DNA of 17,393 bases. Source: an uncultured Eubacteriales bacterium. GTDB taxonomy: Bacteria; Bacillota; Clostridia; UMGS1883. Position 1 is the stretch's first letter. Every line of letters starts with the position of its first letter. Shown here piece after piece: positions 8,238-14,753 of this stretch. A model generated the notes under the pieces. That model was not told where the DNA came from. It worked only from the letters and a program-made list of their open reading frames with translations, and did not search any database. A program made the position numbers and the translations under genes. The stretch lies in the NCBI GenBank assembly GCA_905195005.1, contig CAJJUC010000027.1, positions 1 through 17,393 of the forward strand, written 5' to 3'.

Positions 8238-8954
8238 TTATTCCAGAATATTGCTTGTTATAAAATCAACGCCGAGCTTAGCCAGCTTTTCGGCTTCCGC
8301 CTTGTTGTCACATGTCCAGCAGTTGATTTTGATACCGTTCGATTTAAGCAGCTTCACAAGCTTTTTGTCAAGCGCTTTATAATGTATATCAATATCAAGT
8401 TTGTACTTTTTCAGCAGATATAAAATGTTTTCGCTGAACCTCTTCACAAGATACTGCAATTCCTGCTTCGGCAGAAGCCTGCGCAGAATTTTCAGGTTGT
8501 CAAGGTCAAATGATATAAATATTGTATGCTCAAGGTAATTGTTTTTCGATATTATATCGGTAATTCTGCGAATATCCTCCTCCGAAAAGCGGTTCTTAAG
8601 CTCCAATACCGCACATTTTTCATACCGCTTGCATATCCCGATATATTCCTCCAATGTCGGAACGATATAATCCGCGCGGCTGTACCCGTCTGCCGTTCTG
8701 AGCTTTTGCGCCCGAAGCTCGCCGAGCATGCTTTTTTCCACCGCCAAGGCTTCGCCCGACACTCTTTTCATCGTGTCGTCATGAATAATCACAAACCTTT
8801 TATCCGCCGTGACATGCACATCCGTTTCTATTCCGAAATAACTTCTGTTTCCGGCTGCAATGAATGCCGCGTTTGTGTTTTCACATTCAATTGCGCTCAA
8901 TCCCCTGTGCGCAATCGTTTTGGTTTTCAGCGCTCTGTATTTTTCCGTATCCAT
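8238..8954 (-). CDS. Glycerophosphodiester phosphodiesterase family protein (GDPD)
   Basis: A 238-aa cytosolic protein of the GDPD/UgpQ family, which hydrolyses glycerophosphodiesters to sn-glycerol-3-phosphate and an alcohol. Family residues are in place: HRG at 16-18 (catalytic H16, R17), ENT at 25-27, ExDxH at 43-47, catalytic HD at 58-59, and ELK at 118-120 (metal and substrate site). The C-terminal WTCDNKAEAEKLAKLGVDFITSN segment is also typical. No signal peptide or membrane segment. GGAGGG lies 7 nt before the ATG, and a separate promoter lies in the gap to the upstream gene. Likely role: recycling head groups from phospholipid turnover; the true substrate cannot be read from sequence. 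It converges on the small plus-strand genes. Confidence 0.9.
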   Translation of the reverse strand: MDTEKYRALKTKTIAHRGLSAIECENTNAAFIAAGNRSYFGIETDVHVTADKRFVIIHDDTMKRVSGEALAVEKSMLGELRAQKLRTADGYSRADYIVPTLEEYIGICKRYEKCAVLELKNRFSEEDIRRITDIISKNNYLEHTIFISFDLDNLKILRRLLPKQELQYLVKRFSENILYLLKKYKLDIDIHYKALDKKLVKLLKSNGIKINCWTCDNKAEAEKLAKLGVDFITSNILE

Positions 8955-8971
8955 AATAAGCCCTCCGCTTT

Positions 8972-9000
8972 ATTATACGCTTTCGGCATAAATAAGTGAA
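8972..9000 (-). promoter_or_regulatory. Sigma-A promoter for the GDPD gene
   Basis: On the minus strand TTCACT (8995-9000), a 17-bp spacer and TATAAT (8972-8977). The -10 is perfect and the -35 matches 4 of 6. It sits in the 89-bp gap after the coiled-coil gene, so the phosphodiesterase can be expressed apart from rsmD-coaD. Confidence 0.65.
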
Positions 9001-9043
9001 GGGCTTTAAAATTCTGATTTTATAAAACGCGAAACCTATGCTT

Positions 9044-9535
9044 TTACTTCTGCTCCGCCGCTTTCTGATTTTCGGCAATTGCGGGCTTTGATGCATCCGA
9101 ACGGACATCTGCGCGCGCCTTGCGGATTATTGACTGAGCCTTTGTAAGCTTTGCGTCCGTATCGGCAAACAGTGAATCAACATACTGCCGCGCTCCCATA
9201 CGAAGTTCACGCGAATTTTTCTGTGCTGCGGCGATAATCTGATTAGCCTGCTCATAAGCTTTTTTCGTTATTTCATGCTCGTCCACCATTTTGGCAGTCT
9301 TTTCCTTTGCGCCCTTGATAATTTCATCAGCCTCGGACTGAGCCTCGGCAAGAATGCGCTTTCTTTCGTCCTTTATCCAGCGCGCCTGCTTCATATCCTC
9401 AGGCAGATGAAGGCGCAGTTCCTCAATGCTTGCCAGAATATCCTCTTTATCAATCATTGAGCGGTTAAGCAGCGGAATTGTCTTTGACTGCTCTATTTTA
9501 TCCTCCAGAATATCAATTATCTGCAATATTTCCAT
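9044..9535 (-). CDS. Coiled-coil protein, DivIVA / ATP-synthase-b-like, coupled to coaD
   Basis: A 163-aa soluble protein. Residues about 50-150 are nearly all helix with strong heptad character (RKRILAEAQSEADEIIKGAKEK, charged and alanine-rich), like the DivIVA or F-ATPase b-subunit stalk; the start (MEILQIIDILEDKIEQS) may be a short dimerising helix. Genes like this are found next to coaD in clostridia and are often labelled simply 'ATPase', but no nucleotide-binding motif is visible. The ATG overlaps the coaD stop by one base (TAATG), which argues for translational coupling. A role in division or envelope organisation would be by analogy only. Confidence 0.8.
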   Translation of the reverse strand: MEILQIIDILEDKIEQSKTIPLLNRSMIDKEDILASIEELRLHLPEDMKQARWIKDERKRILAEAQSEADEIIKGAKEKTAKMVDEHEITKKAYEQANQIIAAAQKNSRELRMGARQYVDSLFADTDAKLTKAQSIIRKARADVRSDASKPAIAENQKAAEQK

Positions 9536-10023
9536 TATCGTCTACCCCCTATTTTGTTATATATATCGCTAATTATCTCCTTGGGAACCATCTCGCTCAA
9601 ATCGCCGCCAAACATGGCAACCTCTTTCACGATACTGGAGCTCAAATAAGAATATTGGCAATTCGTTGTAATAAAAAATGTTTCTATATCGGGCGCAAGC
9701 TGCTTATTAATCAAAGCCATCTGAAACTCATATTCAAAATCGCTCACGGCGCGCAGCCCTTTCACAATAAACTGAGCCTCTTTTTCTCTTGCATAGTCGA
9801 CAAGGAGGCCCGAAAAGCTTTCAACATGAACATTTTTAAGCTCCCCCGTCACACGCCGAATCAGTTCAACGCGTTCCTCAACCGAGAAAAGCGGCGCCGT
9901 TTTTGCGCTGTTCGAAAGAATGCTCACATACACCCTGTCAAACAGAGCGCTTGTCCTCTTTATAATGTCAAGATGCCCGTTTGTCACGGGATCGAAGCTG
10001 CCCGGGACTATCGCCGTTTTCAT
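9535..10023 (-). CDS. coaD: Phosphopantetheine adenylyltransferase
   Basis: A 162-aa enzyme that joins 4'-phosphopantetheine and ATP to form dephospho-CoA and pyrophosphate, the penultimate step of CoA synthesis. The nucleotidyltransferase signature GSFDPVTNGH spans residues 8-17. The KGLR motif (88-91) and the LSSSIVKEVA loop (127-136, the SSS/T-xVKE element) are present. Length equals the family norm. The start was set at MKTAIVPGSFDP because AGAGGAAG precedes it at correct spacing; an in-frame extension of 20 residues upstream is basic, unconserved and overlaps rsmD. It lies 37 nt after rsmD, a common bacterial pairing, and overlaps the coiled-coil gene by one base. Confidence 0.97.
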   Translation of the reverse strand: MKTAIVPGSFDPVTNGHLDIIKRTSALFDRVYVSILSNSAKTAPLFSVEERVELIRRVTGELKNVHVESFSGLLVDYAREKEAQFIVKGLRAVSDFEYEFQMALINKQLAPDIETFFITTNCQYSYLSSSIVKEVAMFGGDLSEMVPKEIISDIYNKIGGRR

Positions 10024-10060
10024 AAGCTTCCTCTTTTCAGCATTTGTAATCATATGTATA

Positions 10061-10612
10061 TCAATCCTGCGCTGCCGTTTCAAGCACCGTTATACACACC
10101 CTGCCGTACTTTTTTTCCTTAACTTCATTAAAGCGCTGCGAAATTTCGGGTTTTCCGATGCGTGAATCCCATTCGCACACAACCACACCGCCGCTTTTTA
10201 GAAGACCGTTTTCCGAAACTGCTTCAAGCGCCGCGCGGTACAAACCGCCGCTGTACGGCGGATCGAGAAAAATAATGTCAAATGAGTCATTGCATTCCTT
10301 TGCAAAATTCACAGCCGAAGCGTTTTTCACGGCTGCACGGCTTTCCATATGCGCTGAAGAAACATTCTTCTTTATACAGCCGATCGCTTCCGACGAATTA
10401 TCAACGAACACAGCCCTTTCAGCTCCTCTGCTCAGAGCTTCAAGTCCGAGCGCGCCGCTTCCCGCAAACAAATCAAGCACGTCCGCACCCGAAATGTTTG
10501 GCATAAGCATACTGAAAACAGCCTCTTTCACTCGGTCAAGCGTCGGGCGCGTATCCTCCCCTGCCGGAGAAACAAGACGCAAGCCCCTGCAGCAGCCGGA
10601 AATAATCCTCAA
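10061..10612 (-). CDS. rsmD: 16S rRNA (guanine-N2)-methyltransferase RsmD
   Basis: A 183-aa class I SAM-dependent methyltransferase that modifies G966 (E. coli numbering) of 16S rRNA in the small-subunit head. Visible motifs are the N-terminal MRIISG and RPTLDRVKEAVF (22-33), SAM motif I DLFAGSGALGLEALSRGA (47-64), and the catalytic DPPY (117-120). Length is typical. The start is a TTG with GGAGGGG 6 nt upstream; no ATG fits and the family normally begins MRII. It is the first gene of the rsmD-coaD-coiled-coil operon and has a promoter 40-70 bp upstream. Confidence 0.95.
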   Translation of the reverse strand: MRIISGCCRGLRLVSPAGEDTRPTLDRVKEAVFSMLMPNISGADVLDLFAGSGALGLEALSRGAERAVFVDNSSEAIGCIKKNVSSAHMESRAAVKNASAVNFAKECNDSFDIIFLDPPYSGGLYRAALEAVSENGLLKSGGVVVCEWDSRIGKPEISQRFNEVKEKKYGRVCITVLETAAQD

Positions 10613-10654
10613 CGAAACCCCTCCGTAACCATCCGCATAATTATATACAATTAT

Positions 10655-10682
10655 ATTTTACATTATATATGAAAAAAGTCAA
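10655..10682 (-). promoter_or_regulatory. Sigma-A promoter for the rsmD-coaD operon
   Basis: On the minus strand TTGACT (10677-10682), a 16-bp spacer and TAAAAT (10655-10660), preceded by an A8 run. It lies in the 115-bp gap between the NlpC/P60 gene and rsmD. I found no convincing terminator for the NlpC gene here, so read-through into rsmD is possible. Confidence 0.65.
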
Positions 10683-10727
10683 GTTTTTTTTGCTGTTTCC
10701 GCAATGTAAAATTATTCCCGCATCCGC

Positions 10728-11369
10728 TCAGACAACGCGGCGCGCCGTAACATAGTGATTCACATAGTACGATGATGTTAAATTGTCCATCACAACGCCT
10801 CTTCTGCTTGTAGCGGCATGGACAAACTTGTTGTCGCCGACATATATTCCGACGTGATTGATTTTTCTGTCGCCGCGGTTTGAAAAAAACACAAGATCAC
10901 CTGCGGCAAGATTTGTTTTCGCAACATAAACGCCGCTCGACCCCTGCGACCCCGATGAACGCGGAAGTGAAACGCCGTGCTGACGGTAAACATACGATGT
11001 AAGTCCGCTGCAATCAAATGAATTCGGTCCCGAAGCGCCGTATGAATACGAATGTCCGATATATTTCTGCACCGTCTGCGCAGCCTGCACGCCTACGGAA
11101 GCTGCCACGGGCGCGGTTGAAACATAATTTGCGCTGACAAATCCCGTAACTCCGTTTGCCATGCGAATGTTATACCAGCCGTTATCGGCATATATAACTT
11201 CAAGCCCCGTTCCGCCGGGAAGCGTGCTGACAACATCGCAGTACGTATTCGGCGAAACACGCACATTCAGCGCGTCACAGTTTACATACACATATTCGGC
11301 AGCGGCATTCACCGTTAAAGTCAATATGCAGATAATACCTATCAAAAAGGAAAATTTCTTTTTCTTCAT
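10728..11369 (-). CDS. Secreted SH3 + NlpC/P60 peptidoglycan endopeptidase
   Basis: A 213-aa exported cell-wall hydrolase. It has a signal peptide at residues 1 to about 24 (KKKK, then a hydrophobic core, AAA end), a bacterial SH3 domain at about 25-85 (LNVRVSP, GWYNIRMANGVTGFVSANYV) for wall binding, and an NlpC/P60 domain at about 96-213. The catalytic triad is visible: C120 in DCSGL, H172 in INHVGIYVG and H184 in FVHA. Such enzymes cut the gamma-D-Glu to diamino-acid bond in stem peptides. GGAGG sits 6 nt before the ATG, with a strong promoter upstream. It is transcribed alone. Exact cleavage specificity and any role in division or spore biology cannot be read here. Confidence 0.93.
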   Translation of the reverse strand: MKKKKFSFLIGIICILTLTVNAAAEYVYVNCDALNVRVSPNTYCDVVSTLPGGTGLEVIYADNGWYNIRMANGVTGFVSANYVSTAPVAASVGVQAAQTVQKYIGHSYSYGASGPNSFDCSGLTSYVYRQHGVSLPRSSGSQGSSGVYVAKTNLAAGDLVFFSNRGDRKINHVGIYVGDNKFVHAATSRRGVVMDNLTSSYYVNHYVTARRVV

Positions 11370-11397
11370 AATGCACCTCCGATTGTTAACGGTTTAT

Positions 11398-11426
11398 ATT
11401 TTACACCATTCGGAGGCATTTGTCAA
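11398..11426 (-). promoter_or_regulatory. Strong sigma-A promoter for the NlpC/P60 gene
   Basis: On the minus strand TTGACA (perfect, 11421-11426), a 17-bp spacer and TAAAAT (11398-11403). Three A-tracts lie directly upstream at 11429-11434, 11439-11445 and 11450-11455, suggesting an UP element or bent DNA. The transcript start would be near 11391, about 20 nt before the start codon. Confidence 0.8.
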
Positions 11427-11552
11427 ACTTTTTTAATATTTTTTTCATATTTTTTAATTATTTGTTCATTTGAGTGCGAATTTTCCCCATATTTTCGGCA
11501 TTTGTCTGTTTGGCATTTTGGATTACATAATGTCACATTTAATTAACATTTA

Positions 11553-11939
11553 TCATCTTAAACTGTATTTTCCGAGCACATTCATATTTTTTGTTTCTTT
11601 TTCGGCAATTTCTTCAAGTGACAAACCAAGCGCATTGCACAGACTTGCAACATAAAAAAGTGTTTCGCCAATCTCGCCCTCAACAATATCCTTGCAGTCA
11701 TCGCAAAGCCTTCCGTCAATTCCCGTGCTTCCTTTTGACAAAAAATCCGGTTCGTTTTTCTCTCCCGTGATATGTGTGCATCCGCAGCCCGTGGCAGATT
11801 TCACTGCGCTGCGGCAAAGCTTTGCGCATGAAATCTGTATTTTTGTCATTATATCCAGAACGTTGCAGTTTCTTATCAGAAGCTTCCCGACCTCATTTTG
11901 AAATTCATTAAGACAATCATTTTTCGATCCCGGTGTCAT
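11553..11939 (-). CDS. Small MazG-like protein with Cys pairs
   Basis: A 128-aa, mostly helical cytosolic protein. The C-terminal EGEIGETLFYVASLCNALG segment (87-105) followed by LSLEEIAEK resembles the MazG / all-alpha NTP pyrophosphohydrolase core, in which acidic residues bind magnesium. The N-terminal half resembles clostridial proteins of the same length that I know only as MazG-like or uncharacterised. GCGC (51-54) and CDDC (79-82) could form a four-Cys metal site, unusual for MazG. The start is the ATG at 11939: GGAGGTG precedes it by 6 nt, and an in-frame GTG three codons earlier is part of that ribosome site. It has its own consensus promoter, divergent from tRNA-Trp. NTP cleanup is an inference; the full ExxE/ExxD motif set is not evident. 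Confidence 0.75.
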   Translation of the reverse strand: MTPGSKNDCLNEFQNEVGKLLIRNCNVLDIMTKIQISCAKLCRSAVKSATGCGCTHITGEKNEPDFLSKGSTGIDGRLCDDCKDIVEGEIGETLFYVASLCNALGLSLEEIAEKETKNMNVLGKYSLR

Positions 11940-11978
11940 CGGTTTCACCTCCTTGTGTTAATCAGCTCACTACATTAA

Positions 11979-12007
11979 ATTATAATTCCGCCGCAGCGAT
12001 AAGTCAA
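11979..12007 (-). promoter_or_regulatory. Consensus promoter for the MazG-like gene
   Basis: On the minus strand TTGACT (12002-12007), a 17-bp spacer and TATAAT (11979-11984). The promoter is back to back with the plus-strand tRNA promoter, about 80 bp away. An inverted repeat lies just upstream of its -35 (12021-12049). Confidence 0.8.
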
Positions 12008-12020
12008 CAAGACACTTTGT

Positions 12021-12049
12021 CATATTTTGGCAACGTATAGCAAAATATG
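12021..12049. promoter_or_regulatory. Inverted repeat between divergent promoters, possible operator
   Basis: CATATTTTG (12021-12029) and CAAAATATG (12041-12049) are perfect 9-bp arms separated by 11 nt. Half-site centres are 20 bp apart, about two helical turns, as for a dimeric regulator. The next bases (12050-12059) form a separate palindrome TTCCCGGGAA. The sites lie between the MazG-like and tRNA-Trp promoters. Which protein binds is unknown. Confidence 0.45.
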
Positions 12050-12087
12050 TTCCCGGGAATTTTTTCGCAAAACAACAGATTTTTTTC

Positions 12088-12116
12088 TTGACAACAACAG
12101 ATTTTTTTATTATAAT
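12088..12116 (+). promoter_or_regulatory. Perfect consensus promoter for tRNA-Trp
   Basis: TTGACA (12088-12093), a 17-bp spacer and TATAAT (12111-12116) match the sigma-A consensus at every position. The start would be near 12123, giving a leader of about 11 nt before the tRNA. A 16-bp sequence in the upstream flank (12071-12086) is repeated exactly across the -35/spacer region (12093-12108). Confidence 0.88.
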
Positions 12117-12133
12117 AATGAGGTAGCGCATAC

Positions 12134-12209
12134 AGGGGTATAGTTCAGTTGGTAGAATAACGGTCTCCAAAACCGCAGGTCGAGGGTTCGAGTCCTTCTG
12201 CCCCTGCCA
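12134..12209 (+). tRNA. tRNA-Trp (anticodon CCA)
   Basis: A 76-nt tRNA with encoded CCA. The acceptor stem AGGGGTA/TGCCCCT pairs over seven positions (one G-U), with discriminator G73. The D-stem is GTTC/GAAT. The anticodon loop CTCCAAA puts CCA at 12167-12169. The T-arm is GAGGG-TTCGAGT-CCTTC. The top anticodon-stem pair (A27/C43) is a mismatch; the other four pair. G73 and CCA fit bacterial tRNA-Trp. It is a single tRNA, not part of a cluster, placed between a divergent MazG-like gene and the convergent pgsA operon. Confidence 0.96.
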
Positions 12210-12220
12210 TAACAAACACA

Positions 12221-12248
12221 GCCGAACATTTCACCGTAATTGTTTGGC
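12221..12248 (+). other. Stem-loop just after tRNA-Trp
   Basis: GCCGAACA (12221-12228) pairs with TGTTTGGC (12241-12248) with one G-U, around a 12-nt loop. No U-run follows. It could be a 3' trailer structure guiding processing of the tRNA precursor before the longer hairpin downstream. Confidence 0.35.
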
Positions 12249-12272
12249 GCAATGCATTTGCTGTAACGTATA

Positions 12273-12328
12273 TCAGCAGATAGAAAATCCGCAACAGCTT
12301 CGTCTGTTGCGGATTTTCTATCTGCTGA
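12273..12328. terminator. Bidirectional terminator-like hairpin, 25-bp perfect stem
   Basis: Arms 12273-12297 and 12304-12328 are perfectly complementary over 25 bp, with loop CTTCGT. The inner GC-rich stem (CCGCAACAG/CTGTTGCGG) is flanked by AAAAT on one side and ATTTTCT on the other, so either strand reads as hairpin plus short U-run. It separates tRNA-Trp (plus) from the end of the lepA-pgsA operon (minus). The perfect outer extension is longer than termination needs. Confidence 0.7.
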
Positions 12329-12409
12329 CAAAGGCAAAGTCAGCGGTCCGGAGTTTTTCAATATCCCCTTTTTTACCGGCATATATTTTCAATGATTTTA
12401 ATTGTCTGC

Positions 12410-12922
12410 TTATTTAAAAACTTCGAGGTTTTCGCAGATATATGCAACCCAGCTTGCAACTGTGAATACTGCGGCAATCCACAATACGGCCGCTGAAGCC
12501 GTTGTGAGACTGCTGCCGAAAAGGATTGCAAACATAATTGCAAACATCTGAACATTTGTTTTTACTTTTCCCCACCACGAAGCGGCAATTACTTTTCCGC
12601 TTGCAGCGGCAACAACGCGCATGCACGTTACGAAAAATTCGCGCGAAATAATAATCATCGGCGCCCAAACGGAAATAAGCCCTGTCTGAACAAAGCAGAT
12701 AAGCGCGCCGAAGGTTAAAAGCTTGTCGGCAAGCGGATCCATTATCTTGCCGAACGATGACACAAGGTTATACTTCCTTGCAATATATCCGTCGAGAAAA
12801 TCCGTTATCGACGCTGCCGCAAAAAGAATAAATGCCGCAATGCCGTAACCTCTGAGGATGAGCGCCATAACCGCCGGCACAAGCGCCATTCTGAGCATTG
12901 TAAGCTTATTTGGTAAATTCAT
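12410..12922 (-). CDS. pgsA: CDP-diacylglycerol--glycerol-3-phosphate 3-phosphatidyltransferase
   Basis: A 170-aa polytopic membrane enzyme that makes phosphatidylglycerophosphate from CDP-diacylglycerol and glycerol-3-phosphate, the committed step to phosphatidylglycerol. The CDP-alcohol phosphotransferase signature D-G-x2-A-R-x8-G-x3-D-x3-D is exact (D44, G45, A48, R49, G58, D62, D66), with an additional D41. Hydrophobic segments lie near residues 10-35, 68-85, 85-103, 122-140 and 144-162. Length is slightly below the usual 180-190. AAGGAGAAG precedes the ATG by about 8-10 nt. It follows rimO after 23 nt, a frequent clostridial pairing, and is the last gene of the operon before the 25-bp hairpin. 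Confidence 0.95.
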   Translation of the reverse strand: MNLPNKLTMLRMALVPAVMALILRGYGIAAFILFAAASITDFLDGYIARKYNLVSSFGKIMDPLADKLLTFGALICFVQTGLISVWAPMIIISREFFVTCMRVVAAASGKVIAASWWGKVKTNVQMFAIMFAILFGSSLTTASAAVLWIAAVFTVASWVAYICENLEVFK

Positions 12923-12945
12923 CAGTTATCTTCTCCTTCATTTGG

Positions 12946-14265
12946 TTAAATTTCTTCGCCGCAGAGATCATATTCATCTGCGGATTTTATCTTGATTTGA
13001 ACAAAATCGCCGGGGGCTAAATCCCTGTGTGCCGCGAAATATATTTTCGGGTCGACATCGGCGCTTTCACCCTCGCTGCGCCCGTAATAGAGGTTATCCT
13101 CAAAACCCTCCGTCATAACGGTGAGCGTTTTCCCGAGCATTGACAGATTCCGCTCGAGCGATATTTGCTGCGAAAGCTCCATAACGCGTTTTCTGCGCTC
13201 GGTTCGCACCTCCTCCGGAATCTGATTCTGCATACGCGCTGCCGGCGTTCCCTCCTCGCACGAATATGCAAACGCGCCCACGCGGTCAAAGCGCACTGTT
13301 TTAAGAAAATCGCACAGCTCCGCAAATTCCTCCTCCGTTTCTCCCGGAAAACCCGTTATTATGCTTGTGCGCAGCGTTATCCCGGGCATTTTATCGCGCA
13401 GCTTTTTTACAAGCGCTTCAATCTGCGCGCGGTTTGTCCGTCTGCCCATGCGGCGAAGCACGCTGTCTGATCCGTGCTGAACGGGGATGTCCATGTATTT
13501 CACGATTTTTTCTTCGGAGGCGAACGCATCGATAATTGCTTCGTCTGTTTCCTCCGGATAGCAATAATGAACGCGCACCCACTTTATTTTTTCAATTTCA
13601 CAAAGCTTGTGAAGAAGCTGCGGAAGCTTTTTTTCGCCGTACAGGTCAATTCCGTAACGCGTGGTGTCTTGAGCAACGACAATAAGCTCCTTCACGCCGT
13701 TTTCGGCGAGCGCCTCCGCTTCGGAAATAATGCCTTCCACCGGGCGGCTGCGATATTTTCCGCGGATATAGGGGATTGCGCAGTAGGTGCACTTATTGTC
13801 GCACCCCTCCGCGATCTTTAAAAAAGCGGTATATCCGGGTGTTGTCTGCACACGCGGAAGATTGGGCGTTTCGGGCTCATCGCGGTCGCGAATATATTCC
13901 CTTTTTTCCCCCGAAAGACCTTTTTCTATCGCATCGGCAATATCGGTCAGCGCTGTTGTTCCGAGAATTATGTCAACCTCCGGCAAATCCTCGGCAATTT
14001 CCTTTGCATAGCGCTGAGCAAGGCAGCCTGCCGCAATCAGCAGGCGGCATTTCCCGTTTTTGTACCGTGCCATTTCAAGCAGGGTGTTAATTGATTCTTC
14101 TTTTGCGCTGTCTATAAATCCGCAGGTATTTACAACGCACACATCGGCAGCGGCGGCATTCGGCGTTATTTCAAAGCCCTTTTCCGCCAGAATCCCCATC
14201 ATATTTTCCGTGTCGCAGAGATTTTTGCTGCACCCGAGCGACACAAATCCAACCTTTATACTCAA
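12946..14265 (-). CDS. rimO: Ribosomal protein S12 methylthiotransferase RimO
   Basis: A 439-aa radical-SAM methylthiotransferase that modifies a conserved Asp of ribosomal protein S12. The N-terminal methylthiotransferase domain has its three cluster cysteines (C12 in GCSKN, C48 in NTCGF, C81 in AGCLAQ). The radical-SAM motif CDNKCTYC gives C155, C159 and C162. A C-terminal TRAM domain (about 375-439) ends the protein. LGCSKNLCDTENM and the YCYPEETDEAI segment fit RimO rather than MiaB. Start: TTG at 14265 with AAAGGAGG ending 7 nt upstream. An ATG six codons earlier (14283) overlaps the recX stop as ATGA but contains that ribosome site, so TTG is preferred. Confidence 0.95.
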   Translation of the reverse strand: MSIKVGFVSLGCSKNLCDTENMMGILAEKGFEITPNAAAADVCVVNTCGFIDSAKEESINTLLEMARYKNGKCRLLIAAGCLAQRYAKEIAEDLPEVDIILGTTALTDIADAIEKGLSGEKREYIRDRDEPETPNLPRVQTTPGYTAFLKIAEGCDNKCTYCAIPYIRGKYRSRPVEGIISEAEALAENGVKELIVVAQDTTRYGIDLYGEKKLPQLLHKLCEIEKIKWVRVHYCYPEETDEAIIDAFASEEKIVKYMDIPVQHGSDSVLRRMGRRTNRAQIEALVKKLRDKMPGITLRTSIITGFPGETEEEFAELCDFLKTVRFDRVGAFAYSCEEGTPAARMQNQIPEEVRTERRKRVMELSQQISLERNLSMLGKTLTVMTEGFEDNLYYGRSEGESADVDPKIYFAAHRDLAPGDFVQIKIKSADEYDLCGEEI

Positions 14266-14279
14266 AGAGCCGCCTCCTT

Positions 14280-14753
14280 TCATTCTTCGTCATACATTAC
14301 AATATCCTCAAAGGAACAGACTGTGTTCATTGCGCCGCGGATTTCCGACGGTGAAAAGCCGCGGCGTGCAAAATATGCAAATATTCTGCTGCGCTCCTTT
14401 ATGCTCCCCATATCTGCGCCGTCAAACCTGCGCTTCATTTCGCTGACAAGCATGTCGTGCGGCTCGGAACAGGCATTTTCGGCTGCCGTTTCCGCCGTGC
14501 ATTTGTCGATCCCGCGGCGGCAAAGCTCGCGCACAATGCGCTGCCTCCCCCATTTTTTAAGGTTCACCGCATCGGCGGCAAAGTTTTTTGCATAGACCTC
14601 ATCGTTTATATATCCGTACTCGTGCAGGAAGCAAAGCTCGCCCTCCGCTTCCTCCTCCGAAAAGCCTTTTTGCAAAAGTCTGTCCTTTATTTCTTTTTCC
14701 GTTCTGTCCTTAAACGATATAAGCCTAAGGGCATAATCTCTGCAGCTAATCAT
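14280..14753 (-). CDS. recX: Regulatory protein RecX
   Basis: A 157-aa, all-helical RecX-family protein; such proteins bind RecA filaments and modulate recombination. Typical motifs are YALRLISFKDRTEKEIKDRL (near 7-26), the FLHEYGYINDEVYAKNF segment, WGRQRIVREL and the C-terminal ARRGFSPSEI. The start is the ATG at 14753, overlapping the hemW stop by 8 nt with GGAG 7 nt upstream inside hemW. The frame stays open for 26 more residues upstream, but these are unconserved and lie within hemW. recA is not in the window; here recX sits between hemW and rimO. No truncation is seen. Confidence 0.9.
   Translation of the reverse strand: MISCRDYALRLISFKDRTEKEIKDRLLQKGFSEEEAEGELCFLHEYGYINDEVYAKNFAADAVNLKKWGRQRIVRELCRRGIDKCTAETAAENACSEPHDMLVSEMKRRFDGADMGSIKERSRIFAYFARRGFSPSEIRGAMNTVCSFEDIVMYDEE

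Noticed and set aside
10024..10083. Extended N-terminus of coaD
   Set aside because: The 20 extra residues precede the conserved MKTAIVPGSFDP start, which has its own ribosome site; the extension overlaps rsmD.
9478..10122. A 214-codon plus-strand frame opposite coaD
   Set aside because: It is the antisense shadow of coaD and the coiled-coil gene, whose motifs are unmistakable.
10690..10710. Possible terminator after the NlpC/P60 gene
   Set aside because: Only a 4-bp stem (TTGC/GCAA) and an A-run rather than a U-run on the relevant strand.
11970..12382. Minus-strand frames of 81 and 90 codons across the tRNA-Trp gene and the long hairpin
   Set aside because: They are antisense to the tRNA and run through the palindrome. 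Tryptic-looking strings such as GQKDSNPRP are a known artefact of translating tRNA complements.
14266..14283. ATG start of rimO overlapping the recX stop
   Set aside because: The six extra codons contain the AAAGGAGG that serves the TTG at 14265; MSIKVGFVSLGC is the natural family start.
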